Part shown: positions 27,322 through 37,287 of the stretch, in pieces
Layout of the letters: each line of letters starts with the position of its first letter
Numbering within the stretch: the stretch's first letter is position 1
DNA from: Viridibacillus soli
Lineage (GTDB): Bacteria; Bacillota; Bacilli; Bacillales_A; Planococcaceae
Direction: 5' to 3'
Assembly (NCBI RefSeq): GCF_016612995.1
Contig: NZ_JAEOAH010000012.1
Span: 1-64,000 of the forward strand
DNA: 64,000 nucleotides
Notes under the pieces: generated by a model
Told to the model about the DNA's origin: nothing
Seen by the model: the letters and a program-made list of their open reading frames with translations, nothing else
The model's database searches: none
Position numbers and translations under genes: made by a program

Positions 27322-28422
27322 ATGGATAAGAAAATTACAGTACTACCGGGTGATGGAATTGGCCCAGAAGTTGTTGCTTCCGCCGTTTCCGTTTTACAAG
27401 CAGTCGGTAAAAGATATCATCATACATTCCACATCGCTTATGGTGCAATAGGTGGCACAGCAATCGATCAGCATAACGATCCGCTACCACAGGAAACGAT
27501 TGCCCTTTGCGAACAAAGTGACGCGATCCTACTTGGAGCAGTTGGGGGTCCTAAATGGGATCAAAACCCTGCGGAATTGCGCCCGGAAAAAGGATTACTA
27601 CGCATTCGTAAGCATTTTGATTTATTTTCAAACTTACGCCCAGTGCAAGCAATCCCTTCACTTTTAAAAGCTTCTCCTCTAAAAGAAGATATTGTGAAAG
27701 ATGTTGATTTACTAATCGTTCGTGAATTGACTGGTGGTTTATATTTTGGAGAACCGCGTCAACGTACAGATGAAGCTGCTTTAGATACATTAGTTTATAC
27801 ACGCGCTGAAATTGAACGTATCGTGGATAGTGCATTCCAACTAGCTCGTGTACGTAGAGGGAAATTAACATCTGTAGATAAAGCGAATGTCCTTGAATCT
27901 TCAAGACTGTGGCGCCAAATTGTAGATGAAAAGAAAGCTGGCTATCCAGATGTTGAAGTAGAGCACAGCTTAGTTGATTCTACTGCTATGAAATTAATTA
28001 CGAATCCAGCAGCATATGACGTTGTTGTAACGGAAAATATGTTCGGCGATATTTTAAGTGATGAAGCTTCAGTTATTACAGGCTCACTTGGCGTATTACC
28101 TTCTGCAAGTATTCGTTCTGATAACTTCGGTCTATATGAGCCGGTCCACGGTTCAGCTCCTGAAATTGCAGGAAAAGGCATTGCGAACCCAGCAGCGACG
28201 ATTTTATCTGTTGCCATGATGTTGAAATATTCATTTGGCTTAATTGAAGAGGCTGCTGAAATCGAACGTGCTGTAACAGCAGTATTCGAAGATGGTTATT
28301 ACACTGCGGATCTTGCAACACCAGGAAGTCGCGTATTAACAACATTTGAATGGGCTGAAAAAGTCATCAATGAGCTAGACACTAGCTTCGTTTCAGATAG
28401 CATTATGACATCATATATTTAA
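27322..28422 (+). CDS. leuB: 3-isopropylmalate dehydrogenase
   Basis: NAD-dependent oxidative decarboxylase of 366 residues. Family signatures are LPGDGIGPEVV at the N-terminus, VRELTGGLYFGEPR, the substrate-binding RxxxxxxR area around LLRIRKHFDLFSNLRP, and NMFGDILSDEASVITGSLG. GAGGAGG precedes the ATG by eight bases. The C-terminal ten residues after WAEKVINEL form a short extension. It lies 21 bases after leuA and 17 before leuC. Confidence 0.95.
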   Translation: MDKKITVLPGDGIGPEVVASAVSVLQAVGKRYHHTFHIAYGAIGGTAIDQHNDPLPQETIALCEQSDAILLGAVGGPKWDQNPAELRPEKGLLRIRKHFDLFSNLRPVQAIPSLLKASPLKEDIVKDVDLLIVRELTGGLYFGEPRQRTDEAALDTLVYTRAEIERIVDSAFQLARVRRGKLTSVDKANVLESSRLWRQIVDEKKAGYPDVEVEHSLVDSTAMKLITNPAAYDVVVTENMFGDILSDEASVITGSLGVLPSASIRSDNFGLYEPVHGSAPEIAGKGIANPAATILSVAMMLKYSFGLIEEAAEIERAVTAVFEDGYYTADLATPGSRVLTTFEWAEKVINELDTSFVSDSIMTSYI

Positions 28423-28439
28423 GGAATAGGTGATTGTTT

Positions 28440-29849
28440 ATGGCAAAGAATATTATCGAAAAAGTTTGGGATCAACATGTCGTTTATCAAGAGGACGGGA
28501 AACCAGATTTGCTTTATATCGACCTACATTTAATTCACGAAGTAACGTCTCCACAAGCGTTTGAAGGACTTCGTTTAAACAATCGTAAAGTACGTCGTCC
28601 AGATCTTTGCTTTGCAACGATGGATCACAATGTACCGACGAAGAATCTACCGATCATCAATGATCCAATCGCTAAAAAACAAATTACTACATTAGCTGAA
28701 AACTGTGCAGAATTTGGCGTTCAATTAGCCGATATGGGACACCCTGATCAAGGGATTGTACATGTCATTGGACCACAGCTTGGTTTAACACAACCAGGTA
28801 AAACAATCGTTTGTGGTGACTCACATACATCAACCCACGGTGCATTTGGTGCCATTGCTTTTGGTATCGGTACGAGTGAAGTAGAGCATGTATTGTCAAC
28901 ACAAACACTATGGCAAAACAAACCAAAAACAATGGAGATCCGTGTAAACGGTGAACTTGGCTTTGGTGTAACGGCAAAAGATATCATTTTAGCAATTATT
29001 GCGAAGTTTGGTATTGATGTAGGTACTGGTCATATTGTTGAATTCACAGGTAAAGCGATTCATAAATTATCAATGGAAGAACGTATGACAATTTGTAATA
29101 TGTCGATTGAAGCTGGTGCAAAAGCAGGATTGATTAGTCCAGATCAGATCACTGTTGATTACATTCAAGGTCGTCGTTACGCACCACAAGACGAAGAGTT
29201 TAAAGAAGCCACTGCGTATTGGTTATCTTTAGCGTCGGATGAAGGTGCTACATATGATCGCATACTTGAAATTGATTCGACAGAAATCGAGCCATTTGTA
29301 ACTTGGGGTACTAATCCTTCGATGGGTTCGGGGATTTCAAAACACGTTCCATCAGCAGCTGATTTTGAAAAAGAATCAGATAAACAGGCATTGCAAAAAG
29401 CATTGCAATATATGGATTTACAAGAAGGTACACCATTAACTGATATTGCGATTCAGCACGTTTTCATCGGTTCATGTACGAATTCTCGGCTACATGACTT
29501 GCGCTCTGCAGCGTCAGTTATTGAAGGTAAAAAAGTAAATGAAAATGTGCGAGCAATCGTCGTACCTGGATCCTTCACAGTTAAGCAGCAAGCGGAAGAA
29601 GAGGGTCTAGATAAAATCTTCCTAGAAGCGGGCTTTGAATGGCGCGAATCAGGTTGTAGTATGTGTCTTGCGATGAATGAAGACGTTGTACCAGCGGGCG
29701 AAAGATGTGCTTCTACATCTAACCGTAATTTTGAAGGTCGTCAAGGCGCTGGCTCCCGCACGCATCTTGTGAGCCCACAAATGGCTGCAGCTGCTGCAAT
29801 TGCTGGACATTTCGTCGATGTTCGTGAAATTTTAAATGTACCTGTATGA
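28440..29849 (+). CDS. leuC: 3-isopropylmalate dehydratase large subunit
   Basis: Aconitase-like subunit carrying the 4Fe-4S cluster; with LeuD it isomerises 2- to 3-isopropylmalate. The 469 residues have [14 protein letters not shown], the cluster cysteines in GSCTNSR and [10 protein letters not shown], and the closing [15 protein letters not shown] 28440 follows AGGTG by seven bases and is preferred over TTG 28434. leuD follows after 14 bases. Confidence 0.95.
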   Translation: MAKNIIEKVWDQHVVYQEDGKPDLLYIDLHLIHEVTSPQAFEGLRLNNRKVRRPDLCFATMDHNVPTKNLPIINDPIAKKQITTLAENCAEFGVQLADMGHPDQGIVHVIGPQLGLTQPGKTIVCGDSHTSTHGAFGAIAFGIGTSEVEHVLSTQTLWQNKPKTMEIRVNGELGFGVTAKDIILAIIAKFGIDVGTGHIVEFTGKAIHKLSMEERMTICNMSIEAGAKAGLISPDQITVDYIQGRRYAPQDEEFKEATAYWLSLASDEGATYDRILEIDSTEIEPFVTWGTNPSMGSGISKHVPSAADFEKESDKQALQKALQYMDLQEGTPLTDIAIQHVFIGSCTNSRLHDLRSAASVIEGKKVNENVRAIVVPGSFTVKQQAEEEGLDKIFLEAGFEWRESGCSMCLAMNEDVVPAGERCASTSNRNFEGRQGAGSRTHLVSPQMAAAAAIAGHFVDVREILNVPV

Positions 29850-29863
29850 TGGAGGCGTAGAAG

Positions 29864-30451
29864 ATGGAACCTATTAATATAGTAAATAGTGTATTAACAC
29901 CGCTTAATCGAAAAAATGTCGATACCGACCAAATTATTTCTAAGGAATTTTTAAAACGTATTGAACGCACGGGTTTTGGACAATATGTTTTTTATCATTG
30001 GCGCTTCGATCAAAATGATCAGCCAATTCAAGATTTCGTTTTAAATCAACCGCAATATGAAGGTTCTAAAATTTTAGTAGCGCATGAAAACTTTGGTTGC
30101 GGTTCTTCACGTGAGCATGCACCATGGGCGATTTTAGATTACGGTTTCAATGTCGTTATTGCACCTAGCTTCGCAGATATTTTCCATAACAATTGCTTCA
30201 AAAATGGTATTTTAACAATTGCATTATCTGTAGCGGAAGTTGAAGAATTACTTGCAGCAGGCGAAGCTTCACCACTTGAAACAGAAGTGAATTTAGAAGC
30301 ACAAACTGTAACAGCAAATGGTAAAGTATACAATTTTGAAATTGACCCTTACTATAAACAAATGCTGTTAAACGGTTGGGATGAGATTTCATTAACTTTC
30401 CAATATGATGAGCAAATTACGAAATATGAAGCAACTCGAAAAGCGTATTAA
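29864..30451 (+). CDS. leuD: 3-isopropylmalate dehydratase small subunit
   Basis: Swivelling-domain subunit of isopropylmalate isomerase, 195 residues, of normal length. It shows RKNVDTDQIISKEFLKRIER, the substrate-contacting NFGCGSSREHAPWA loop, and PSFADIFHNNCFKNGIL. GGAGG precedes the ATG. It is the last gene of the operon, with a terminator ten bases beyond the stop. Confidence 0.95.
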   Translation: MEPINIVNSVLTPLNRKNVDTDQIISKEFLKRIERTGFGQYVFYHWRFDQNDQPIQDFVLNQPQYEGSKILVAHENFGCGSSREHAPWAILDYGFNVVIAPSFADIFHNNCFKNGILTIALSVAEVEELLAAGEASPLETEVNLEAQTVTANGKVYNFEIDPYYKQMLLNGWDEISLTFQYDEQITKYEATRKAY

Positions 30452-30461
30452 AAGCGTTAGT

Positions 30462-30501
30462 AAAACTACCTATTGTCTATGTTGATAATAGGTAGTTTTT
30501 G
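30462..30501 (+). terminator. Terminator of the ilv-leu operon
   Basis: AAAACTACCTATT pairs with AATAGGTAGTTTTT around a 12-base loop and ends in a T-run. Confidence 0.9.
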
Positions 30502-30972
30502 TGATTTATGACGACTTAATACTGCTTACTTTTAATCAAAACTATTTTTATTATAAATCGCTGGTGTTCCACATGATACTAATATTGACTCTTTACTAGA
30601 TGATAAATCCATCTAGAAAACTAAATGAGACAGGAAATAATACTCTAGATAGTAATTTGACAGCTTTTCTAATGGAATAAGTGAACTAATATAAGAGTTA
30701 TCTTGACCATATTGCCTGGGAAATCAGATATAATGGAATTGAATTTTCAGAAAATAATTTAAGAGTACCAAGTGAATTGGTTGGGTAAGATTAATTTGCT
30801 TTTTATATACGGATGAGAAAATGTAGTTAGATTTGTAAGTATTTACTTTTGATAGTCTTTAGATCTTAACAGAATTATTGTTGAGTTATCTCAAATTCTA
30901 AACGGTTCTTTGTTAATATAACTGTAGATAATGTACAATTAATAGTAATACATAGAGAAAGAGGAGAGTGTA
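30502..30972. other. Intergenic region with possible gene scraps
   Basis: No intact gene is present. A frame of about 32 codons ending near 30789 (LDHIAWEIRYNGIEFSENN, then LRVPSELVG) looks coding but has no start; its family is unknown. It contains AATTTTCAGAAAATA (30742-30756), a CodY-like match that falls inside that scrap and is not near a recognisable promoter. The region before 30973 supplies AGAGGAG for the next gene. Confidence 0.35.
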
Positions 30973-31374
30973 ATGACCAGTCATCAAAATACAATCCTGT
31001 TTTATGATGGTAGTTGCGGATTCTGTCAGTGGGCAGTGCAGTTCGTCTTAAAACATGAAAGGAATCACGAAATTCTTTTTGCTCCATTGCAAGGTGAAAC
31101 TGCAAAAACCACATTGTCTCCAAATCTTACTAAGAACCTCGATTCGGTTGTAGTGAAAGCTCCTTCTGGAATAATGACCGAATCAGAGGCTGTATTTTAT
31201 CTTCTGCCATATTTAAAAGTACCTTTTTCTTTATTTGTTGTTTTTAAACTAATTCCATTGTTTGTGCGTAATCCAGTGTATCGTCTGATAGCTCGCAATC
31301 GACATAAATTAATGAAAGCACCAGCTAGTTGCCACCTACCAAGTGTAGACGAACGGAGAAGATTATTACCGTAA
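30973..31374 (+). CDS. DCC family thiol-disulfide oxidoreductase-like protein (DUF393)
   Basis: A 133-residue protein with the defining DxxCxxC motif: FYDGSCGFCQWAVQF at residues 10-24, where Asp12, Cys15 and Cys18 form the signature. A hydrophobic stretch (VPFSLFVVFKLIPLFV) and YRLIARNRHKL follow, as in the family. A redox role is inferred from the CxxC; no substrate is known. AGAGGAGAG precedes the ATG. It is monocistronic, convergent with the SMR genes. Confidence 0.87.
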   Translation: MTSHQNTILFYDGSCGFCQWAVQFVLKHERNHEILFAPLQGETAKTTLSPNLTKNLDSVVVKAPSGIMTESEAVFYLLPYLKVPFSLFVVFKLIPLFVRNPVYRLIARNRHKLMKAPASCHLPSVDERRRLLP

Positions 31375-31434
31375 CCCGATTTATTTTCATTTTTGGTATA
31401 CCTTTTAAAAGAGTAAAGAAAACCCATCAAGCCT

Positions 31435-31782
31435 TTAACTTGATGGGTTTGTTACTTTTTCAGAACTATTGGAAGAATTTAATAAAATCACTCCTCCAAT
31501 TATTAAAATTAAGCCAAGTAATGTCATAATGCTAAATGGGTCTTGCCATAACAATATCCCAATTACCGCTGTTATAGCTGTACCTACTCCTGCCCAAATT
31601 GCGTAAGCTAAACTTAAAGGAATTGTCTTAAGGCATATTGATAAGCAATAAAACGCTAATCCAAATCCAATAATCACGGCAATAGAAGGGAGTACAACAG
31701 TAAACCCTTCTGATAATTTCAGCATAGTTGTGCCAAATATTTCGCTAATTACGGATATCCCTAAAGCTATATAACCTTTCAT
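31435..31782 (-). CDS. SMR family multidrug efflux subunit, second of a pair
   Basis: A 115-residue, four-helix small multidrug resistance protein with the essential Glu14 (ISVISEIFGT), the SLAYAIWAGVGTAITAVIG signature and a short hydrophilic tail. Paired SMR genes of this kind (EbrAB or YkkCD type) work as heterodimers exchanging protons for cationic drugs. Its start is 25 bases after the stop of the first SMR gene. It is the last gene of the TetR-controlled unit. Confidence 0.9.
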   Translation of the reverse strand: MKGYIALGISVISEIFGTTMLKLSEGFTVVLPSIAVIIGFGLAFYCLSICLKTIPLSLAYAIWAGVGTAITAVIGILLWQDPFSIMTLLGLILIIGGVILLNSSNSSEKVTNPSS

Positions 31783-31807
31783 ACTATAACCCCCGATTAT
31801 CTAAAGA

Positions 31808-32137
31808 TTAATGATCGCCACCACTTGAGAGTTTCAATACAACAACTCCCCCAATGATTAGTACTAATCCCAATGCTTTTTTTAAATTAAAATTTTCTTT
31901 ATAAACGATTACACCGACTAATGCAGTCAAGGCTGTACCAACCCCAGACCAAATTGCATAAGCCGTGCCTAATGGTATTGTTTTAAGAGATAAAGATAAG
32001 CAATAAAAAGCTATACCCATTCCAATAACTACCCCAACGGAAGGGAACAACTTTTTAAATCCGTTGGAAACTTTTAACATAGAACTACCAATTACTTCAC
32101 TAATAATGGCTACTGCCAAAATTACATATGGATTCAA
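31808..32137 (-). CDS. SMR family multidrug efflux subunit, first of a pair
   Basis: A 109-residue SMR protein with four helices, Glu14 in IISEVIGSSMLK, and GTAYAIWSGVGTALTALVG. It closely resembles its neighbour, pointing to an old duplication and probably dual-topology heterodimers. AGGAGG precedes the ATG, only 12 bases after the TetR gene, so regulator and pump are one transcript. Confidence 0.9.
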   Translation of the reverse strand: MNPYVILAVAIISEVIGSSMLKVSNGFKKLFPSVGVVIGMGIAFYCLSLSLKTIPLGTAYAIWSGVGTALTALVGVIVYKENFNLKKALGLVLIIGGVVVLKLSSGGDH

Positions 32138-32149
32138 GATGAATTCCTC

Positions 32150-32689
32150 CTACTTTGTCATATTTATCAACTTTTGAATTACATTTTCACGTAATTTTTC
32201 ATCTAACGGAGCTATATTAAACAGTTCTGAATAGTAAAGTCCATCTATTGCTAAGCGAATAATAGTTGCTGTTACAGGGTCTATACTATCTTGTTCCACT
32301 TGGTTTTGCATATACTGATAGCTTTGAGACATACTTTTTGATAAATCTGGATTTAACATAGAAGCAGCAATTATTCCTACATTTAACTCAGCATTGTGAT
32401 TCAAGTCCTCTTTTGTCGTTTCAATTAAAGCACGGCTCCATTTACCTTTTTCAATCGGGTCAATCATAGCATGTTCATTAAATAGAGAAGTGAAATCTGC
32501 GAAGATATATTGTGTTAATCCCATTAATAATGCTTCTTTATTTGGAAAGTGATACAATAAACCACCTTTACTAATTCCAGCTTGCTTTGCCACTGCATCT
32601 AAAGTTAGCGAGTTTATATCATTTTCCAAAATAAAATCTTTTGCAGATTTTAGAATATGTTTGCGCTTGATTGTTGCTTTTGATTCCAT
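32150..32689 (-). CDS. TetR-family repressor of the SMR operon
   Basis: A 179-residue repressor with the N-terminal helix-turn-helix DAVAKQAGISKGGLLYHFPNKEAL and a C-terminal ligand domain. ATG 32689 follows GGGGG by eight bases; the longer open frame would extend into the operator and promoter. Two near-identical palindromes just upstream suggest autoregulation, with release by the pump's substrates. First gene of the TetR-SMR-SMR operon. Confidence 0.9.
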   Translation of the reverse strand: MESKATIKRKHILKSAKDFILENDINSLTLDAVAKQAGISKGGLLYHFPNKEALLMGLTQYIFADFTSLFNEHAMIDPIEKGKWSRALIETTKEDLNHNAELNVGIIAASMLNPDLSKSMSQSYQYMQNQVEQDSIDPVTATIIRLAIDGLYYSELFNIAPLDEKLRENVIQKLINMTK

Positions 32690-32711
32690 GTGTGAAGCCC
32701 CCTTTAACAAA

Positions 32712-32725
32712 ACCGTCCAGACGGT
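32712..32725. promoter_or_regulatory. TetR operator, proximal
   Basis: ACCGTCCAGACGGT is a palindrome with one central mismatch. It lies downstream of the -10 of the tetR promoter and 34 bases from the distal copy. Confidence 0.75.
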
Positions 32726-32740
32726 CTTTTTTGTGTTTTT

Positions 32741-32770
32741 ATTGTACCGTCTAGACGGTTTTGTTGTCAA
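32741..32770 (-). promoter_or_regulatory. Promoter of the TetR-SMR operon with embedded operator
   Basis: On the minus strand, TTGACA (32770-32765) and TACAAT (32746-32741) are 18 bases apart. The spacer contains the perfect palindrome ACCGTCTAGACGGT (32746-32759). A repressor bound here would block RNA polymerase. Confidence 0.8.
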
Positions 32771-33037
32771 TATATAATGCTATGATTAATCGAAAAAGGG
32801 AGTTATAGCAGATGAACATTTGATTGCCACTATCTTTTTTCTAATTAACTATGTGTTTTAGAAACTATGCAACTAAAAATAGTTTATTTACAAACCTCGC
32901 TAGTCTATAAATAAAAACACATTACTGCTCCTTAATTTTTCCTAAATCAAAGTATCCTTCTACCACCTGTCAAATAAGGAAAAATTTCACTTTACATTGT
33001 AAAAACCAATCCAGGACGAACTAAATTTTTAGATTAT

Positions 33038-33239
33038 CAGATGTGTTGATCAGGGGAGTATTAGGTTGTTATTTACGGTTAAAATGGTTTTTTATGTTCA
33101 ATACTAACGTTTGTTACTACCTTTTTTAGTCAATTGTAGCCCAGGGTTCTAGACTCCTGCTTGCCCACGGAAAGCGAGCATCCTGTAGCGGAAATCAACC
33201 TAACACTTTAATGGTAAAATTGGTAAATCAACACGACTG
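33038..33239. repeat. Dispersed intergenic repeat, copy 3
   Basis: A 202-base copy of the element at 15001, with left end CAGATGTGTTGATCA and right end AAATCAACACGACTG. Its GC-rich centre is shorter than in copy 2 and it has more substitutions. TTAT occurs directly at both outer edges and could be a short target duplication. It is placed between the TetR operon and lutR. Confidence 0.78.
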
Positions 33240-33305
33240 TTATTTAACATAAGTTTTTAAAATAGTATTCACTTTGGTTATAATAGAATGGAGGTGGCAA
33301 AACAA

Positions 33306-34028
33306 TTGAATTATAAAAAAATAACTCGTAAAAAGATATATGAAGAAGTAGCAGATATTATATTTGAAATGATTAAAAGTGGCGAGCTCAAGCCAGGTGA
33401 CCAATTAGATTCTGTGCAGGAATTAGCAAATAATTTTCAAGTTGGACGTTCAGCAATCCGCGAAGCATTAACATCATTACGTGCAATGGGTTTAATTGAA
33501 ATGCGACAAGGCGAGGGTACTTTCGTTAAAACATTCACAGCAAATAACTTAATTTATCCAATTCAAAATGCTATGCTTATGACGAAAAAAAACATTGTAG
33601 AGTTATTAGAAGTAAGACTAATTTTAGAAGTCGGCATCGTTGCAAGTGCAGCACAAAAACGCACAACGGAAGACCTGGACGAAATGCGATTACATATAGA
33701 AGAGATGACAAACCACACTAAAAATTCAGAGCTTGGGGAGCGAGCAGATTTAGCTTTCCATTTAGCAATTGCAAAAGCAGCCGATAATGTACTACTGAGC
33801 GCGTTAATGCAACAGGTTTCTGACTTAATGTCAGAGGCGATGCGTGAAACACGTCGTATTTGTTTGTTTGATAAAAAGCAAACCCTTGCACAACTAAACG
33901 AACAACATCTTCAAATTTATCATCAAATTGAAACGCAAGATGCAATTGCTGCTGCGCAAGCAATGAAGTCGCATTTGCAATTTGTAGAAGAAATATTGAC
34001 GCAACATATGAAAGAGGAGATTGAGTGA
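33306..34028 (+). CDS. lutR: GntR/FadR-family regulator, probably LutR
   Basis: A 240-residue repressor with an N-terminal winged helix (GELKPGDQLDSVQELANNFQVGRSAIREALTSLRAMGL) and a C-terminal all-helical FCD ligand domain with the DLAFHLAIAKAADN metal-site motif. It stands directly upstream of lutABC, the arrangement of lactate-responsive LutR. I prefer TTG 33306, nine bases after GGAGGTGG; the in-frame ATG at 33288 overlaps that site. Confidence 0.82.
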   Translation: MNYKKITRKKIYEEVADIIFEMIKSGELKPGDQLDSVQELANNFQVGRSAIREALTSLRAMGLIEMRQGEGTFVKTFTANNLIYPIQNAMLMTKKNIVELLEVRLILEVGIVASAAQKRTTEDLDEMRLHIEEMTNHTKNSELGERADLAFHLAIAKAADNVLLSALMQQVSDLMSEAMRETRRICLFDKKQTLAQLNEQHLQIYHQIETQDAIAAAQAMKSHLQFVEEILTQHMKEEIE

Positions 34029-34126
34029 TAACTCAGTCTTTTGAAACTAATTAACTGAAAAGTCCGCATTTTTAGCGGAATACATGGAAAGTGTCTGATT
34101 TTTCATGTATTATAAAGAAAAAACAA

Positions 34127-34139
34127 GTCATCAGATGAC
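34127..34139. promoter_or_regulatory. Candidate LutR operator
   Basis: GTCATCAGATGAC is a 13-base palindrome lying between a likely -10 (TATTAT near 34108) and the lutA ribosome binding site. FadR-subfamily regulators bind short palindromes of this kind. Confidence 0.45.
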
Positions 34140-34161
34140 CATATCTTTAGGGGGGAAGTAC

Positions 34162-34878
34162 ATGAAAGTAACATTATTTGTAACATGTCTTGTCGATATG
34201 TTTGAAACAAATGTAGGAAAGGCGACAGTGGAGTTGTTGGAGAGACTTGGCTGTGAAATTGATTTCCCGACGGCACAAGTATGCTGTGGGCAACCGTCTT
34301 ACAATTCTGGTTATGTTGAGCATACAAAATCGGCGATTAAAAAAATGATTGAAACGTTTGAACATGCGGAAGTTGTTGTCACACCATCAGGATCCTGTGC
34401 CACAATGTTTCATGAATATCCGCAAATCTTGAATGACGAACCTGGTTGGTCTGCACGAGCAAGGCTTTTAGCAGAAAAAACATATGAGCTAACGGATTTT
34501 ATCGTAAATGTGTTAAAGGTTGAAAATGTAGGAGCGAAGTTGAATGGTGAAGCAGCTTATCATCCATCTTGCCATATGACACGCCTACTTGGTATAAAAG
34601 ATGCACCGTTTACACTATTATCAAATGTTGAAGGGTTAGAAATGAGACCACTTCCTTATGCGTATAATTGTTGCGGCTTCGGGGGCACATTCTCCGTGAA
34701 GATGGGCAATATTTCGGAACAAATGGTTGATGAGAAAGTTGATGCAGCAGTATCGACAAAAGCATCCATTTTAGTAGCATCCGATGGTGGTTGCATTATG
34801 AATATTGCTGGCCGAATGCAACGACGACACATACCGGTGAAAGTGATGCATATTGCAGAAGTATTGAATGCACATTAA
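34162..34878 (+). CDS. lutA: L-lactate utilisation protein LutA, CCG-domain iron-sulfur subunit
   Basis: A 238-residue protein with two CCG cysteine-rich domains, seen as [10 protein letters not shown] near residue 40 and [11 protein letters not shown] near residue 172, similar to GlcF and heterodisulfide reductase subunits. With LutB and LutC it oxidises L-lactate to pyruvate. ATG 34162 follows TAGGGGGGAAG. lutB starts 11 bases after its stop. Confidence 0.93.
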   Translation: MKVTLFVTCLVDMFETNVGKATVELLERLGCEIDFPTAQVCCGQPSYNSGYVEHTKSAIKKMIETFEHAEVVVTPSGSCATMFHEYPQILNDEPGWSARARLLAEKTYELTDFIVNVLKVENVGAKLNGEAAYHPSCHMTRLLGIKDAPFTLLSNVEGLEMRPLPYAYNCCGFGGTFSVKMGNISEQMVDEKVDAAVSTKASILVASDGGCIMNIAGRMQRRHIPVKVMHIAEVLNAH

Positions 34879-34889
34879 GGGGTGAGCAT

Positions 34890-36320
34890 ATGTCTATAAA
34901 AATTTCGGATGGTCAGTTTAAAGATAAAGTAAAAGAAAATTTGCAGGATGACTTTATGCGCGGAGCGGTTTCTAGCGCCCAAGATCGTCTGCGTTTCCGG
35001 CGATTGGAAACCGCTGAGGAACTTGGTAATTGGGAGGAATGGCGCTCACACGGAGAAGAAATTCGAAAGCATGTACTTGAAAATCTCGATTACTATTTAC
35101 AGGAGCTTTCTGAAAACGTACAAAAACTAGGTGGTCACGTCCACTTTGCTCAAACAGCAGAAGATGCCAATCGTTATATTGAAGACGTCGTGAAGAAGAA
35201 GGAAGCAAAAAAAATCGTCAAATCGAAATCAATGGTGACAGAAGAAATTGGTTTAAATGCAGTATTAGAGAAAGCCGGTTGTGAAGTTATTGAAACAGAC
35301 TTAGGCGAATATATTCTGCAACTGGATGAACACGATCCACCATCGCATATAGTGGCACCTGCACTACATAAAAATAAAGAACAAATACGTAAAGTGTTCG
35401 CAGAGAAAATAAACTATACAAAATCAAATGATCCAACTGAATTGGCACGGCATGCACGTGAGACGTTACGAAGCGAGTTTTTAACAGCAGATATTGGCAT
35501 TACAGGTTGTAACTTTGCGATTGCCGAATCCGGTTCGATTAGCTTAGTGACGAACGAAGGGAATGCGCGATTAGCGACAACCGTGCCGAAAACGCAAATT
35601 ACGGTGATGGGAATGGAGCGCATTGTGCCTACTTTTGAAGAATTCGAAGTGCTTGTGAGCTTGCTGACAAGAAGTGCTGTTGGGCAAAAACTAACAAGTT
35701 ATGTGACGGTATTATCTGGTCCTCGTCGCGAAGGCGATGCGGATGGTCCAGAAGAATTTCATTTAGTAATTGTCGATAATGGGCGTTCGAAGATTTTAGG
35801 GACTGAATTCCAATCGGTCTTGCAATGTATTCGTTGTGCAGCTTGTATTAATGTCTGCCCAGTGTATCGTCATATTGGTGGCCATTCATATAATTCGATT
35901 TATCCTGGTCCTATTGGTGCTGTGTTAACACCATTACTTGGCGGTTATGATGATTTTAAGGAATTACCTTATGCGTCGACATTATGCGGAGCATGTACAG
36001 AAGCATGTCCTGTGAAGATTCCATTGCATGAACTATTGCATAAGCATCGTCAAGTAATTGTTGAAAAAGAGGGCAAGGCACCAATTTCTGAAGGCTTAAT
36101 GATGAAGGCATTTGGCATTGGAGCGGCTTCAAATCCACTATACACAACAGGTACAAAGCTTGCAACAAAAGTCATGAAGCCATTTATGAAGGATAAGGAG
36201 TTTATTTCAAAAGGGCCCGGGCCATTAAAGGAATGGACGGCGATTCGTGAATTCCCAACACTAAAAAATGAACGTTTCCGTGACTGGTATAAAAATCGCG
36301 AAGGAGGAGACAAGAAATGA
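34890..36320 (+). CDS. lutB: L-lactate utilisation protein LutB, iron-sulfur oxidoreductase
   Basis: A 476-residue protein: an LUD domain (residues 60-290) followed by two 4Fe-4S clusters in [16 protein letters not shown] and [16 protein letters not shown] and a C-terminal tail. It transfers electrons from lactate oxidation, probably to the quinone pool. ATG 34890 follows AAGGGGTGAG; the longer in-frame extension overlaps lutA and has no ribosome binding site. It overlaps lutC by four bases. Confidence 0.94.
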   Translation: MSIKISDGQFKDKVKENLQDDFMRGAVSSAQDRLRFRRLETAEELGNWEEWRSHGEEIRKHVLENLDYYLQELSENVQKLGGHVHFAQTAEDANRYIEDVVKKKEAKKIVKSKSMVTEEIGLNAVLEKAGCEVIETDLGEYILQLDEHDPPSHIVAPALHKNKEQIRKVFAEKINYTKSNDPTELARHARETLRSEFLTADIGITGCNFAIAESGSISLVTNEGNARLATTVPKTQITVMGMERIVPTFEEFEVLVSLLTRSAVGQKLTSYVTVLSGPRREGDADGPEEFHLVIVDNGRSKILGTEFQSVLQCIRCAACINVCPVYRHIGGHSYNSIYPGPIGAVLTPLLGGYDDFKELPYASTLCGACTEACPVKIPLHELLHKHRQVIVEKEGKAPISEGLMMKAFGIGAASNPLYTTGTKLATKVMKPFMKDKEFISKGPGPLKEWTAIREFPTLKNERFRDWYKNREGGDKK

Positions 36321-37027
36321 TCCAACAACGTGAAACGTTTTTAAATAATATTGCAGCAGCGCTTGGCCGTGAGGTGAATAAGACAAAAAAGCCAGAGCGT
36401 AACTGGAAGCATAATCCACAAGCAGTTACATTAACTGATTTATCGCAAGATGAGCTTGTGCAGTTGTTCAAAGCACAATGCGTTAATATTCATACGGATT
36501 ATGTTGAAACAACTGCAGCAGAATTAAAGGCTGAACTATCAAATCGCGTCGACATGTACGGAGGAGGCCCGATTTCTGTATGGGAAGATGAACGCTTCGA
36601 CACATATGGTCTTGGTGTGTTACTTCGTGAAGAATGGCCACAAGCAGGTGTTGAAGTGAATGAATGGGATATTCAAAAAGGCGCTGATAATATAAAATTT
36701 GCCGAAAAAGCGAATGTTGGAATTACATTTAGTGATATCACATTAGCTGAGTCTGCAACGGTCGTGCTATTTTCTAATGGTGGTCAAGGACGTTCTGTCA
36801 GTCTACTCCCACAAACATATATTGCAATTATTCCGAAAAGCACACTTGTACCTAGAATGACACAAGCGGCGCAAGCTATTTCTAAGAAAGTGCAAAGAGA
36901 GGAAGCAGTACCACCTTGTATTAATTTTATCTCAGGGCCAAGTAACTCAGCTGACATAGAGATGAATCTTGTTGTTGGTGTGCACGGCCCTGTGAAAGCA
37001 ACATATATAATAGTAGAAGATCGCTAA
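36317..37027 (+). CDS. lutC: L-lactate utilisation protein LutC
   Basis: A 236-residue LUD-domain protein, the third part of the lactate oxidation complex. Typical segments are [41 protein letters not shown] and the closing [21 protein letters not shown]. Its start overlaps the lutB stop (ATGA), and GGAGG is inside the lutB end. A terminator follows immediately. Confidence 0.94.
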   Translation: MIQQRETFLNNIAAALGREVNKTKKPERNWKHNPQAVTLTDLSQDELVQLFKAQCVNIHTDYVETTAAELKAELSNRVDMYGGGPISVWEDERFDTYGLGVLLREEWPQAGVEVNEWDIQKGADNIKFAEKANVGITFSDITLAESATVVLFSNGGQGRSVSLLPQTYIAIIPKSTLVPRMTQAAQAISKKVQREEAVPPCINFISGPSNSADIEMNLVVGVHGPVKATYIIVEDR

Positions 37028-37069
37028 GAAAAAACATGTCTACAATTTTTTTGTAGGCATGTTTTTTTA
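37028..37069 (+). terminator. Terminator of the lut operon
   Basis: AAAAACATG-CTACAA pairs with TTGTAG-CATGTTTTTTT. Confidence 0.88.
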
Positions 37070-37287
37070 TTTTTTCTTTGAGTATAATATAAAGGCTGTT
37101 TAGTGACAGAAAAACTACATTTTCGAGAATGCTTATGGAGTTTAGTAAAGGTCATAAATAATTCTTATCACGTAGCATAATTTTAATGTAATTTACTTAT
37201 GTATCTTTTTAGTTTATTATAATAGGTGGAGAAAAGAAGCTATATATAAAGCCTTTTCATAAGTTAATTTAGAGGGGGAACCAACCA

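Noticed and set aside
30742-30756. Second CodY-like box AATTTTCAGAAAATA
   Set aside because: It lies within a coding-like scrap and not near a promoter; AT-rich DNA yields such matches by chance.
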